Origin: Phyto melanocephala
Taxonomy: Eukaryota > Arthropoda > Insecta > Diptera > Rhinophoridae
NCBI GenBank assembly: GCA_941918925.1
Contig: OW799237.1
Coordinates: 96,197,015-96,261,014, forward strand
Length of the DNA stretch: 64,000 bases
Reading direction: 5' to 3'
The notes under the pieces were generated by a model that was not told the DNA's origin, searched no databases, and saw only the letters and a program-made list of their open reading frames with translations. Positions 1 to 11,456 of the stretch are shown one piece after another; the first letter of the stretch is position 1, and each line of letters starts with the position of its first letter. The position numbers were made by a program, and so were the translations under genes.

Positions 1-764
1 AATTAACAATTTCAAAAATTCGAAAAATCTAAATAAATTTAAGTGCTTTTATTTTTGAAGACGTAAAACATAGACTTTTTCATGTTTTTGATTTGGATGT
101 TTGCAAATTTTTTATTAAATCAAATATCTACAGGCGGATTACTTATATTTTTATACCCGCCACCAAAAAAATGGTGGGGGTATATTCATTTTGTCATTCC
201 GTTTGTAACACATCGAAATATCCATTTTAGACCCCATAAAGTATATATATTCTGAATCAGGGTTTGATTTGATGACGATCTAGCTATGTCCGTCCGTCTG
301 TCCGTCTGTTGAAAGCACGATAGAGGTCGCACCTAAAAAGCTAGGGGGCTCAAATTTTGCCAGAATCTTTCTTATAGACAAGGTTTGTTTGGTATTGAAA
401 ATGGGCTAAATCGGAATATTAGGAAGAGAGTTATAGCTCGAAAAGCAAGAGTAGGTCGAAAAAACCCTGTCCTTCGAACATCGAATAAAATGGAATTGTG
501 TCCAAACGCATTAACGTAGACTCATGAAACTTCGAATATATATTTCCTTAGTAAAAATAATATCTGTCCCCGAAAATTATCTAAATCCATGCATTAGGAA
601 AGGAGTTATCGATCAAAATGTACGAAAATTTATACCGCACAGTGTATTTTTCGGTATATTTAAAAACAAAAACGTCATAAAAGCACAAAATTGGATGTAC
701 GACCCTGAAATTTTGCACACATTGCTTTTTGGTCAAATGCTTTGTTCTAACGGAAAATCAATAT

Positions 765-1830
765 GCCACGCCCACTTTTACGCCCACCTCCCATATAACG
801 TTTTACCCAAAATTCATATAATTTCTCTATTAATATAGATTTTGGAATAAAAAAGGACTATATTGAAACATCTAGGTAGTACTCATTGGCAAAAATAACT
901 TTGACACGCCTACTAAAACGCCCACTTTTTACGTTATCTACCGTTAATGAAATTTAAATGCTCATAAAACCGCCAAAATTAGAGGTATGATGATAAAATT
1001 TGCTAGGTATATCCCTCTAGGCAATATCATTACTGTGCCAAATAATTAGGGTGCCACGCCTACTTTTACGCCCACCTCCCATATAACGTTTTAACTAAAA
1101 TTCATATAATTTCTCTATTAACAAAGATTTTGGATTAATAAAGGGCTATATTGAAACATCTAAGTTGTACTCATTCGCAAAAACAACTTTGACACGCCTA
1201 CTATAACGCCCACTTTTCACGTTATATACCGTTAATGAAATTTAAAAGCTCATTAAACCGCTAAAATTAGAGGTATGATGATCAAATTTGCTACGTATAT
1301 CCTTCTAGCCAATGTCATTACTGTGTAAAAAAAATTAAGGTGCCACGCCCACTTTTACGCCCACCTCCCATATAACGTTTTACCTAAAATTCATATAATT
1401 TCTCTATTAACAAAGATTTTGGAATAATAAAGGGCTATATTGAAACATCTAAGTTGCACTCATTCGCAAAAACAACTTGGACACGCCTACTATAACGCCC
1501 ACTTTTCACGTTATCTACCGTTAATGAAATTTAAAAGCTCATAAAACCGCCAAAATTAGAGGTATGATGATGAAAGTTGCTACGTATATCCTTCTAATCA
1601 ATGTAATTGTTGTGCCAAAAAGATAAGGTGACACGCCTATTTTAACGCCTACCTCCCATATAACGGTTTATCTTAAATTCATCTAATTTCTCTATTGACA
1701 AAGTTTTTGGGAAAATAAAGGACTATATTGAAATATCTAAGTTGTATTTATTAGCAGAAACTTTATTGACACGCCTACTTTAACGCCCACTTTCATTGAA
1801 AGACTACATTTAGAAAAGCATTTTAGTAGC
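765..1830 (+). repeat. tandem array, about 288-bp unit, 3.7 copies
   Basis: The marker GCCACGCCCACTTTTACG begins at 765, 1053 and 1342, with a variant (GACACGCC...) at 1630, giving spacings of 288, 289 and 288 bp. Each unit repeats the same order of blocks: CCACCTCCCATATAACG, TTCATATAATTTCTCTATTA, TTGACACGCCTACT and GAGGTATGATGAT. The fourth unit is diverged and incomplete. The array lies inside the mini-me-like element. Confidence 0.85.
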
Positions 1831-1844
1831 ATATCGAAGTTATA

Positions 1845-2427
1845 AAGGGTGGTTAAATTTTAAGGGCCGATTTTGAATTTAAATAAAACACAAATTATTG
1901 AGGAAATTATTATTATTTCTTTTTGTAATGATAATATTTGTATGGTTCAATTATGTATTTAACAAAATATCGGCCAAATGGCCCCCCCCCATCCTTGGCG
2001 GCTTTCCTCTATCTGATTGTCCAAATTTTCAATGACAATGTTGATGCTCAATTGTTTTGCCACACTATCGCAAAAAACAGCAATGGTTCCCATTCAACGA
2101 ACTAAGAAGGCATTCACAGATTTTCTAACATTTTATACAGACCTGTTTTGCAGAAATTTAAATATATTTTACAATTCTCCCGATTGTGGACGAATTTGAA
2201 CGATTATGTTGATCAAAAGAATTACGAAGTGCACAAAATGCATTTTGATTTAAACGCCCATTTTTATAAAAAACCTGAATAACTTTAACGCGTTGCTCAT
2301 TTGCGTTCCTTTTCACTGTTCAAATTAAGTTAGTCTGAGATTGAGAAAGGTCAAATGAAATGCAAAAAAAAACTTGTTGTTTGTGTGGCTCACCTTCAAC
2401 ATGGGCCCTTAAAATTTAACCACCCTC
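1845..2427 (-). mobile_element. non-autonomous mariner element, copy 1 (nested)
   Basis: Terminal inverted repeats AAGGGTGGTTAAATTTTAAG and its complement at the right end are flanked by TA dinucleotides at 1843-1844 and 2428-2429, the Tc1/mariner target. Read on the minus strand, the part near 1970-2010 recalls a mariner transposase C-terminus (GGHLADI), disrupted by a C-run. A sister copy lies at 24834-25247. The catalytic core is missing, so the copy cannot move itself. It interrupts the mini-me-like element, so it inserted later. Confidence 0.75.
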
Positions 2428-2577
2428 TACAAAGAAAGTGATACATATTTTATTATAAAGAGATTATTCCATAATGATTAACAATATAATAAATAATGTG
2501 CTTTAAATGTACACAAAATTGGTGGTGGGTATAAAAGATTCGGCACAGCCGAATATAGTGCTCTTACTTGTTTTTTT

Positions 2578-3356
2578 ATAATTTTATTTGCACATGCAAC
2601 AATAATTTTTAAAGATATTTAAAAAGGCTATTTTTACGTGAAACTATTTTTTAATGAAAAGTGTTACAAAGTGTTACCGTCTTTAAATTAGGCGACATAT
2701 TTAGGCAGTTAAAATTCCTTTTCAAATTTTGCTTTAAAACAGTAAATCATAGCGCAAAACATTGGTAACCACGAGGTAAAATCATAGATCTTTTACTCTT
2801 AAACATCGGACTATTCATACCGAAAATATAAAAAAAAAATTAAAAACAAAAAAAAATATTTCTAAAACTGCCACCTAAAATGATTAAGTTTCGATAGAAC
2901 ATTTCTGGTAGGGTCTAATATATATACAGTCACATATTTTGGTCATAGTAATGTATATGCCAAACTACTTTTTTCTCTTGAACAAAATGCAGGGTGAAAA
3001 CAAATCCATTAAACACATGGTAGAGGTGCAGTAAAAAACTTCATTTAATTTTATTTTATTGTTGGTTATACTTAAAAGAAATAAATTGAAAAAATAAAAA
3101 CTATTTCAAAGTCAAAGGTGTTGACATGTAATTCTTTTCAGGAAATTATATAACTTTTAGATTTAATTTAAAAATCGGTTTTCAATAATTTTTATGAATT
3201 GCATGTGCAAGCTTTTGTGACAAAAATTTGCATATTTTAATTTATTTTGAAAAAAAAAACTCTGTTGAAATGCATGTCATAAACCCTTAATATATTTTAA
3301 AGAAAAACAAAACGACAAAGACGCGATCTTAATAATTTTTCTCTTTTCCATTTTAG
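2578..3356 (+). other. intron sequence, no recognised feature
   Basis: AT-rich sequence before the first visible semaphorin exon. A pyrimidine-rich tract ending in TTTTAG (3351-3356) is the splice acceptor of that exon. I see no other coding or repeat signal. Confidence 0.5.
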
Positions 3357-3585
3357 GTAAATTTAAAGAGCAAGCCACTTCCAACTCAGCTTGGTTGCCT
3401 GTGTTAAATTCTAAAGTACCGGAACCACGTCCTGGAACATGTGTTAACGATACATCTGCTTTGCCGGACCTTGTGTTGAACTTCATACGTAAACATCCAC
3501 TAATGGATAAGGCCATCGATCATGAGTTTGGCAATCCAGTATTTTATAAACGTGATATTATCTTGACCAAATTGGTTGTGGACAA
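3357..3585 (+). CDS. Sema2b: class 2 semaphorin exon: C-terminal part of the sema domain
   Basis: This internal exon encodes about 76 residues beginning (G)KFKEQATSNSAWLPVLNSK and ending KLVVDK. It is near-identical in pattern to the late sema-domain segment of fly Sema2 proteins, including the PEPRPGTCVNDTS stretch with an NDT glycosylation sequon. Class 2 semaphorins are secreted axon-guidance ligands that bind Plexin B. The acceptor is TTTTAG at 3351-3356 (first base of the Gly codon comes from the preceding exon) and the donor is GTAAGT at 3586; the Lys codon is split AA|G and completed at 10813. Reading on past the donor hits an immediate stop, which supports the boundary. The paralogue call (2b rather than 2a) rests on the later exons, which differ from what I remember of Drosophila Sema2a, and is tentative. 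Confidence 0.88.
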
Positions 3586-4560
3586 GTAAGTAGTTTTAGT
3601 ACGATATGACGATTTATTTATTTATTTTTGTTGGTTTTTTTTTTTTTGCTTTTCGTCTTCTTCTTCTTCAAAAACCATTTATTTAACTTCTATTTTGTCT
3701 TTGTTTTTGCTGTTGTCTTTCTGTGGCATGAATTTTATAAACGACTTTTTCTGTGGTGAAGAATTTAAGAAAAACATTTTTTCAAGTCCGTTTGTTTAAA
3801 TGCGAATACAAACAGAGAACCTTAAACAAAAAAAAAAAGAAAGAAATATTTATGGTATAATGGTTTATACAATGACTTGTGTTGAATAAAGAAAACAGCA
3901 GTAGCAACTACAGGCACTAGTGGGTATTGTGTTGGGGGGGTCAGTGGAGGGTTCTTTGGTTTTTCTGTAATGTTGCCAAAAACAAAAGTTTATACCACAC
4001 GCACATGCACAAAATATTCCCGGAACAGAAACGAAAAACAGCTCAGAGGTTTGCAAGCAATGCAATTGCAATCAAAAATAACCAAGTGAGCAGAAAATAT
4101 GAATTTAAGATTTAATTTTAATTTTAATTTTAATTTTAAAACCAATAAAAATTTATTACTTTTCTCTTCGGAAGTGCTAGATAGTGAGTTGAATTGTGAA
4201 CAATTAATAATGTTGTGTTGTGGTAGTAATACGAAGTTAAATTAAAATGGTTATTTTGCTGAAGGTTATTAAAAATTTTATTAAATCAGTGGAATATCAG
4301 GAATATCAGTGAGATAATTTTTGTGTTCTACTACACTTTCACTCTCGTCTTTTAAAGCTAAAAAGACTTTAAACGTAAATATGGAAATCTACAAAAAATT
4401 GTTTTATCTTCACATTATTCCAATACACCTGAATATGTTTTGCAAATTGGACCGATGTGAAATTCTAAGATTATTAAAAAACAAACAATACAATACAAAT
4501 CATCCGATGTGGTTTGAAAAATTTCGATTTTTTTTTTGATTATGTTTATTAGAACCTTAG
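3586..4560 (+). other. start of 7.2-kb semaphorin intron
   Basis: Begins with a consensus GTAAGT donor. Contains low-complexity T-rich and A-rich runs and a short (TTTTAA)n run near 4108-4140. The ORFs at 3865-4071, 3927-4115 and 4321-4539 match no family and look like chance ORFs. Confidence 0.5.
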
Positions 4561-4569
4561 ACTTTCATA

Positions 4570-5235
4570 GGTCAAGTCGAGAAGATTATATCGGCCAAAT
4601 GGGCGCCGTTACAATTGATTGCTATATGGGCTCTTTTTATGGCATTTTTCATCACTTTGGCGAGAACTTCGGGCTGTAGATTCTAGCACTCGTGTTGTCC
4701 TTAAGGGCTTCCAGAGTCTCGGGCTTATTCACGTAAACACGGGACTTTAAAAAACTTCACCAAAAAAGTCTAGAACGGTTTAATTGGGCGATATTGCGAG
4801 CCAATGTAAATCGCCAAAATGAGAGATGAGGAATATCGGTTCTGGCTCGCCAAGTGTGTGCCGTTGCTACGTCCTTTTGGAACCACATATCCTCCAGTCC
4901 TAATTCTTTCAATTGCGGCAGAAAAAACTCGGCCCTATGACTCCTCCAGCATGAACAGTGCCCCATGCAGACACTTTTAGCGGGTGCAATGGCTCCATGT
5001 GGATTTTCAGTGCCCCAGAAGCGATAGTTTTGTTTGTTCACGTACCCTCTGAGGTGAAAATAAGCCTCAACGCTCATTATGATTTTGGTCGAAAAACCGT
5101 CCACTTCGGCCTCGAGATTGAGGATTGACGATTATTATATCTCTGAATATCTGCCAATGTCGCACTTTTTACAGGCTTTTCGACCAATGGTTTTGCAAGT
5201 TTCTCCGGCGCAACGTCGTTTTTCAATAATTAGTG
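4570..5235 (-). pseudogene. mariner transposase relic
   Basis: On the minus strand, 5104-4757 encodes recognisable mariner blocks: MSVEAYFHLRGYVNKQNYR, FWGTENPH, then LKELGLEDMWFQKDVATAHT, equivalent to the S-DEAHF...WFQQDGATCHTA core. The first catalytic Asp position reads V instead of D (SVEAYF for SDEAHF), so the copy would be inactive. Further on, 4750-4590 retains VYVNKPETLEALKDN and, after a frameshift, NGAHLADII, the usual C-terminal end. A segment between the two core blocks is replaced by unrelated residues. Position: first large Sema2b intron. Confidence 0.85.
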
Positions 5236-5644
5236 TTACGGAATGATCTATACTATCATTCTTTCTGTTGAGAATTGACACTTACCGTAGAATTTGCAAC
5301 CGAATTCTGCAGATCATCTATCTCCTATCATTTTTGCCTTATGTCTTTACTAGAATGTTATCGCTGTCCATTTTCAAAAAATTATTTCGTAATTCGATTT
5401 CAGCAGAGAAGGAAAAATGTTGTCTGGGATACCGCCTTCTTCTTTTAAAGCGTCATCTTCACCGCTTATATAGCCATCATTTTCAGGTGGTTCAACAAAA
5501 ATTTTTGTAACTTCATTTTCGGTTCACTATCAACTGTTTCAGGAAGTCTAAGGCATCAGAAAATTTAACTATCTGTTAAATTCTAAACATATTTCAAAAA
5601 ATTAATTAATTAATTATTTTATTCACTACGCAAATATGAAACAC

Positions 5645-6067
5645 CATATAACGCCTGCCGTTGCCATATGGCAACGTGTATGAAAAAAATTAAATATACA
5701 TATGATATCAACATTTAATATATATAATTTTTACGCAAAAACAAAGATACACTTCTTACAAAATCAATTAATCAAATAACTTTTAAAAATACAACAAGTT
5801 CTGAAAAATATTGGCAATTAATTTTTCATGAAATCCATTTTTATAAAATTTTACAACTTATTTTTTTGCACTTCCAAAATACAGCTTCTAAACAAGACCC
5901 TTTAAACGAAATTGACTTTATTTTACCTTAAATAGTAAAAACATTATATAAACATTCTCAAATATTCGCTAATTTCATAATAACCGTTACCTATGCTAAC
6001 GAAAAGCTGAGTAACAACTGATACAGAGAGTGTTGCCATATGGCAACAGTAGGACATAACGGGTTAA
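5645..6067. mobile_element. piggyBac-like non-autonomous element
   Basis: A 16-bp palindrome, GTTGCCATATGGCAAC, occurs near both ends (about 5664-5679 and 6031-6046). Beyond the right one the sequence runs to CATAACGGGTTAA, the complement of TTAACCCGTTATG, with a TTAA at 6064-6067 as piggyBac elements require. The left end is more decayed, with a related ATAACGCCTGCC before its palindrome and no intact TTAA. The piggyBac relic ending at 60452 shows the same plan (palindromic GTTGCSTATASGCAAC close to GGGTTAA), which supports the call. No transposase is encoded in the 420 bp. Confidence 0.55.
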
Positions 6068-6369
6068 TTCATTTTGTGCATAAATTATTGAAGCCAGCTG
6101 ATTAAAATAGTGAATACTTAAAGGACAAAAAATTAGTTTAACCGAAAACAGTACCACTGTTTGGCAATGTGTGTACATATCATCTATTTGTCATCAAGAT
6201 TTAAAATAAGTTTTGTACGAAGGCCACGGTATAAAATCTGTCCAAGTTCATCTAGTGAAGCAACTAATTGCCATTGATGCGTGTTCGGTTCGCTGGGTCA
6301 AGAATTAACATTTTTAAGGAAAAATATTTTTTTAAATAAATATTGTATCATAGGTCAGTTAAACAATTT

Positions 6370-7480
6370 AATGGTTAAAGAAATCTTAACGTTGGGACGC
6401 CAATGTACTCACAAAGAGTTACAGTTGGTATACTTTATTCCACAGTGTCATCATTAGGCAATTTTTATATTAAAATTATCAATGAGCCACCAGTAACACT
6501 AACATTGATAAGCTTCATCGTGCAATGCTGAAGGAATTTTGTTTTCAAAAGTTAAAGAGCATGGCATGGACAACGTTTGGTTCAAAGAATAACGAATATT
6601 ATTTAAATCCGATATAGTATTATCTATTGTAACCTGTTAAGGATAAATAATATTGTTCAGTCATCCGTGGTGGCCATTTAAATGTATTTTTAATTCTTCA
6701 ATATCAAGATCTATTCCTTCCAATATTTCTTATGACATATTCAAAGGTGATTTTTCTCCTTTTTACTTGTATACTGTTAACAAATTATTACTGAACTCTA
6801 AAAATGTTCAGTAAGTTTTGCCATTTTGTTACAAATAGACCAACAAAAAACTTTAATATCATTGAATTTTATTACCAAAATTCGTGTTGTCTGATAAATA
6901 TGTCTCTTAAGCTTCGTACATATTGTGGTTGTCATAATAGACCCGCCGAACATGCTATTCAAGCTATTGGGATCAAGTTTTGCACCACTTTCATTTTATT
7001 AGTCCACCATAGCTACATAGCGAGAGAATATTGTTGATCTATTGTACTTCTTCAAGATCGATATAAATTGCAATGTTACAGTCAATGAAACAAACAATCG
7101 TGCGATAATTACCAACTTTTGTTATCTAAATTAGAAGAATTGAACTTGATTGACATGTCACGCAAACAATATGGTGTCATATGCCACACGGTTCGTTATA
7201 CCATAGACATTCTGGGAGGCAAGTTTTGTGAAAAAATTATCTCATGCTTTAGAACAGTTCATTGTCGTCAAATATTTTGCGATATGACTACATTAGACTA
7301 AATTTATAAGAATACGTATGGGACAATTCTGCCTTATAAGAAAACATTACATCTGCCATTGTTGGATTACTGGCCAAAATGCTAGAAAAGTAAGTCAAGA
7401 ATGGAGCTCGTGAATGAATGGTCCACCTAAGCCGTAGCCGTGGGGAACATTTACATCAAACAATTTTTTTAGGATAAATA
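6370..7480 (+). pseudogene. mariner transposase relic(s), internally deleted
   Basis: At 6804-7037 the N-terminal block reads IIEFYYQNSCCLINMSLKLR and HNRPAEHAIQAIGIKF, typical of the DNA-binding part of mariner transposases. At 7119-7301 a later block reads LEELNLIDMSRKQYGVICHT and TIDILGGKFCEKIISCF, matching LDELNLIDMWFQQDGATCHT...FGE.FIS; the W-F-QQD catalytic stretch is mutated. At about 7360-7460 a frameshifted tail resembles LAKMLEKVSQEW and the final GEHLHQTIF. The region between the N-terminal and catalytic blocks is gone. Just upstream, near 6555-6590, a separate fragment (HGMDNVWFKE) suggests a second, older copy. Not functional. Confidence 0.8.
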
Positions 7481-8047
7481 GACGGCTTTCGTTTATAGAC
7501 CCAAATTAATATTTCAGTCACTTTTGCAAATTTTCTGCATTTGTTTCAATTTTCAAAAACTAGTCAGTACATATAACTTGTTATACAAACCAGGTATTGA
7601 AAGAAAAAAAGCAAGACAAAATTTTACCGAATAAAATTTTTCGTCAAAGGAAATAAAGTCATCTTTCTGTTGCTTTTTAAAATTTCCACTATTTATCGTA
7701 GTCTTAGAAAATTATTAACTAGAGTTACTTATCATTTGTTCATACTGATTTTCTAACTAAGATTAGCGATTTCTGATATCGCGTTTTTAACGCTTTCTAG
7801 TATCCAAAATACAAGTATATCACCCGTAAAAAAAGTCCTGTCTCATTTCATTATTTTAAATTTTACACAGTTTTTTTTTTTTTCGTGTGAACCACCTTTT
7901 GTATGCAGCCAAAATAAATTATAGAGCAAATTTCATTCGAATTTAAATAGAAACAAAAAAAAAACAAACAAAAATTTGGGTTGTCTTGCAACTCATTTAA
8001 TTGAAAAAGGATAAAAGACGTTGTTTTTAGACTTACGTATGCATATC
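7481..8047 (+). other. intron sequence, no recognised feature
   Basis: AT-rich, with a T-run near 7870-7882. The minus-strand ORF at 7863-8090 runs into the following inverted-repeat element and has no family resemblance. Confidence 0.45.
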
Positions 8048-8283
8048 GACCCCTGTGCGTGAAATTATCGTATGTTACGTTTTTTTGCAAATTGGTTCTA
8101 CATTCATTAACCCATCTGCTGATAAAATATTTTAGCGATAGCGGTTTTATTTTTGGAGATAACAGTGTGTATATTTTATCGTATGTAGCAGTGTTATTTA
8201 CGTTTTTATTTATTTAAAAGTAATAAAAATGCTCCTGTAAAATTTCTTTTTTGTAACATACAATAATTTCGCGCACAGGGGTC
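8048..8283. mobile_element. 236-bp MITE with 30-bp inverted ends
   Basis: GACCCCTGTGCGTGAAATTA at 8048 is mirrored by TAATTTCGCGCACAGGGGTC ending at 8283, and the similarity extends about 30 bp inward through ATACGT/TGTATG-type blocks. The middle is AT-rich with further weak self-complementarity. No target duplication could be recognised, so the superfamily is open. Confidence 0.75.
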
Positions 8284-9379
8284 AACATTCACGTGTTCAG
8301 AGCGCTTATAATCAGAGAGCCTGAATGGCTGCAGAGAAGTCGGTTTTGTCACAACAATCAAAAATATGTACATATTTAAAAAATTACTGTTTTTGTCCTA
8401 AAAAATATACAAAAATGTTAGAAACCAATCGGCCGTGCCGAACCTGATAATACATTTCACTATCACGTACATGACTAAATTTATTCCATCATAGTATAGA
8501 CTATATTTTACATTAAATATTATACGTCATTTTGTTTTACCATTACCGAAGCCACCCATGATTTTGAATTGTAACACAGTAGACTGTAATTTACTTTTCA
8601 TTTGATACCCATGTTGACGAGGTTAAGGAAAAATTTTTACTCCATTTTGTTTCGAATGCTATCTTGAACCTTTTAGATTTTCGTAGTTTATTTAATTCTA
8701 CTTTTCAAGCACTCTCACTTAATCATTTAGTACCAAAATTGAGGGGACTGAAGGGGCTATGTATTTAAGTTTAAGATCTTACCCATATAAAAATTTACTG
8801 TAGTAACGGCCATCACGGATTTTGAGCTGTTTTATAGAATGTTATATTTTTATATGTCAAATCGTTTCGCTTAATACTTACGCCGCCGTTACCGGTTGTT
8901 CAAAAGCTGGAAAAATCAATCTTCGTTTGTAAGTTTTCGAAAAAACACCGAAGCAATTGACTTTTTAGAAAGTTTTATACCCCTTTGTAAAATAGTATGC
9001 CTCAGTAGCAATATTCGATATTACAACTGTCAATTTCTTTTCTCTAAAGTGTCCACAAAAAATTAATTTTAGTAGTTTGATTTTTATGTTTGAAAAAGTA
9101 TAGATTTTACCACTCCATTTTTGCCTATAACTTTGCGATTAGTGATGGATTTGTCCAAAATTTTTTGCGAAAAGCCCGAGAGGCATATCATACTCATTAT
9201 TCGTAGCTAAAGTCTCCATACATTATCCTTTGGCTGAAAGATCGTATTTCTTAGCGTAACAATATGTGGTAAACCAGATGTAGCCGTATTAATTTGCTCA
9301 GATCTTAGCAAGTTTTGGTGAATTTCAAAAGCAATTATTTCTTGATACTACACATAGGTCGGTGTAAAATGTGCAGACT
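8284..9379 (+). other. intron sequence with a possible minus-strand repeat tail
   Basis: Mostly unassigned. At about 8428-8445 the sequence AATCGGCCGTGCCGAACCTG is the complement of the terminal hairpin of the mini-me-like family (TTCGGCACGGCCGA), so a decayed copy in reverse orientation may start here and run rightward. No coding signal. Confidence 0.4.
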
Positions 9380-9648
9380 TAAGCCTATAGTACACGAAAT
9401 GTAAAAAGCCACATGCACATATGGGTCGGAAGTCACTAAAATGTTAAGCACTTTGGTTACATTTTTCAAAATAGTCGTAGTGGCTGCATGAGGTAAGATT
9501 TTGATATTATACGAAATGTATTTTAGTTCAAAAATGCAAATGAAACACATGTGGCCGAAGCGGATACATTTATGCCTTATGATGACTCAAAATTACGCCA
9601 CAGTCACATGCGTATGTGAATTTTTACATTTCGTGTACTACAGGCTTT
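9380..9648. mobile_element. 269-bp MITE, inverted ends about 45 bp
   Basis: TAAGCCTATAGTACACGAAA at 9380 is mirrored by TTTCGTGTACTACAGGCTTT ending at 9647-9648. Both arms continue through ATGTAAAAA to a CACATGCRYATG block, so about 45 bp are inverted with a few mismatches. The two arms read GTAAAAAGCCACATG and GTAAAAATTCACATA on their own strands. No transposase; superfamily unknown. Confidence 0.75.
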
Positions 9649-9752
9649 ACAAAAAGAATTACAAATGAAACGACAAAGCTATATATACATTTCTGCCACC
9701 ACAAGTGCAGGTTAAAAAATATTTGTCATTTTTAACTGATATTCAAAGACCA

Positions 9753-9883
9753 GGGGCCGTATTACGGCATTCGAACGTGATCGAAGTTGTAAAATTCTTA
9801 TTAGAATCTCTATACCTAAAGCACAGCGAACTCAATCACTCGAGTAAAATTTTGATCGTGATTGAATGCCGTAATTCGGCCCC
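9753..9883. mobile_element. 131-bp foldback MITE
   Basis: GGGGCCGTATTACGGCATTC at 9753 is mirrored by GAATGCCGTAATTCGGCCCC ending at 9883, with inner arms GTGATCGAAGTTGTAAAATT and AATTTTGATCGTGATT. The unit nearly folds on itself. A half-related GGCCGTAT end is visible near 47926-47932. No clear target duplication. Confidence 0.75.
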
Positions 9884-10812
9884 AGTTTTTAAAAAATTTT
9901 TTTTTTCCTTTTCATTTTACGATTTTTTTATATATTGATAATAAATGTTATATATGTCGAAGGCTATATCTTTTTAATTGACAAACTAAAAAAGTTTTCA
10001 ATGACATGCACATAATGTGTTCTTATACACAAATATTTCAAATCAATTGTATTACATTTGTATCTAACATTTTGCTGGGTTATGACTGGCATTTAAATAC
10101 TTTGACCCTTTTATTTTTGTTGTTGCTTCTTTAGGTTCTATCTTTTGCCTGGTTTGCTTTTGATATATGTCCTTGTTGACCAAGTTCATTTAAGAAAAGA
10201 TTATTTTTTGTGTTTTTGTTGTTTCTTTTGAGCTGTTTTTGTAGTAGTTGTGACTTATGTTAATGGTTCTTGGGGTAATGTTTTTTAAATAACCAAAAAT
10301 TACAGTAATTTGAGAATGTTTCTTTTCTCCATTTTTTTTCTGCTTTTTTTTGTGTGTTGCCTTTAACAAGTACACTTAAGCTAAATGCTTTTTATTCTTC
10401 CCTTTCGTACACAAGTTTTGAAATAGAAAAATAAAATTGTATATTCTGCAATTTATTTTAAAAATTTAAATTTAAAATAACAATTTGTTGGTATTTATTT
10501 TCAAAGCATTTTAAATGTGTAGAATTAAATACAGGCCGCAAAGAAAAGAAAGAGAAAATTGTATACAAAAAACTTAAAACTTAAAAGAAAATAAGTTGAA
10601 TTTTGTTTATTTTTTCTCTAAGCAAACTGGGTTAAACTTAAAGCATTAACAAATGTTGTCAAGCTTAAGCTGTTAAAACTGTTTAGTTTGAACTAGGTGC
10701 ACATCAAGATTGTCGAAATAAGTTTGATGTTTAAACTTTGTGCTGCAAAAATAATAAATAAAACTTAAGATTAAATTTATTGTTGTTTTAAATCCCCTTT
10801 TGGTATTTGCAG
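9884..10812 (+). other. end of 7.2-kb semaphorin intron
   Basis: T-rich then AT-rich unassigned sequence, ending in TTTGCAG (10806-10812), the acceptor of the PSI exon. Confidence 0.5.
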
Positions 10813-11149
10813 GATACGCATAGACAAACTGAATCAGGAATATTTAGTGTATTTCATTGGCACTGCAACTGGCAGCATTTACAAGATTGTACAGTTTATA
10901 CGTTTTGGAAGGCGACACTCGAATCTTTTGGATGTCTTGGAAGTGGCAAACAATGATCCAATACGTGAAATGGGCATAAGTCAAAAGACCGGTTCATTGT
11001 ATTTGGCTACCGAACATGTGGTTAAGCAAATCGATTTGGCAATGTGTGTAAGACGTTATGATTCATGTTTCCGTTGTGTTGCCGATCCTTATTGCGGCTG
11101 GGATAAAGATGCTGGCACTTGCAAGCCATATCAATTGGGTTTATTGCAG
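10813..11149 (+). CDS. Sema2b: class 2 semaphorin exon: end of sema domain and PSI domain
   Basis: Encodes about 112 residues, starting IRIDKLNQEYLVYFIGTATG and ending LGLLQ. The first half is the last blade of the sema propeller; the second half is the cysteine-rich PSI domain, with Cys in AMCVRRYDSCFRCVADPYCG and again at GTCK. Acceptor TTTGCAG, donor GTAAAT at 11150. Residues such as NDPIREMGISQKTGSLYLA and RRYDSCFRC differ at many positions from what I recall of Drosophila Sema2a, while class 2 hallmarks are kept. That is the main reason for preferring Sema2b. Confidence 0.88.
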
Positions 11150-11292
11150 GTAAATTTTAAAAGGTCTAACATATGCTTACTTCGCATATAATATAAAAAA
11201 CAAAAAAAATTTTGTTGTTTTAAAATTTTTGTTTTGAGAAAGTTTCGTTGTCTTAAGATTATTTTATTTCTCTTTTTTTCATTTTTTTCTAG

Positions 11293-11456
11293 GATGTTGC
11301 CAACGAAACATCTGGCATTTGTGATACCAGTGTTTTAAAGAAACGTATTACAGCTTCATATGGCCAAACGTTGCATTTGTCATGTTTTGTTAAAGTTCCA
11401 GAAGTTTTAAAACAAAAAATTGTACGATGGTATCATCATTCAACAGAAAAAGGACG
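11293..11456 (+). CDS. Sema2b: class 2 semaphorin exon: end of PSI, first half of Ig domain
   Basis: Follows a 143-bp intron (acceptor TTTTTTCTAG at 11283-11292). Encodes about 55 residues beginning DVANETSGICDTSVLKKRI, with an NET glycosylation sequon and a Cys (GIC) that belongs to the PSI/linker. The Ig B-strand Cys is in LHLSCFVKVPEVL and the core Trp is in VRWYHH. Donor GTAAGT at 11457; the Arg codon is split CG|T across the next intron (16.35 kb, 11457-27809). Confidence 0.88.

Larger units (their letters stand above)
148..2577 (+). mobile_element. mini-me/DINE-like non-autonomous repeat element
   Basis: The left end (TATACCCGCCACCAAA, about 152) is imperfectly inverted at the right end (TTGGTGGTGGGTATA, about 2519). 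A CCATAAAGTATATATATTC block is followed by a (GTCY)n block near 288-310. The right end carries the hairpin ATTCGGC-ACA-GCCGAAT (2538-2554) and then a CTCTTACTTG stretch. The same head and tail recur at 43466, 48855, 23930 and 39637, so this is a dispersed family. A TA-run plus GTCY layout is what is described for dipteran mini-me elements, and the 3' hairpin recalls Helitron/DINE-type elements; the superfamily is inference. The element holds a tandem array and a nested mariner MITE. It is probably intronic to Sema2b. The short ORF at 524-838 is repeat sequence, not a gene. Confidence 0.7.

Noticed and set aside
765..1830. CRISPR-like spaced repeat
   Set aside because: The unit is 288 bp with homologous, not unique, sequence between markers, in a eukaryotic genome; it is an ordinary tandem array.
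3277..3516. Minus-strand ORF of 79 residues
   Set aside because: It is the antisense shadow of the semaphorin exon at 3357-3585.
3395..3589. Single ORF as a complete small gene
   Set aside because: It is the semaphorin exon read from an internal Met and past the GTAAGT donor to an intronic stop.
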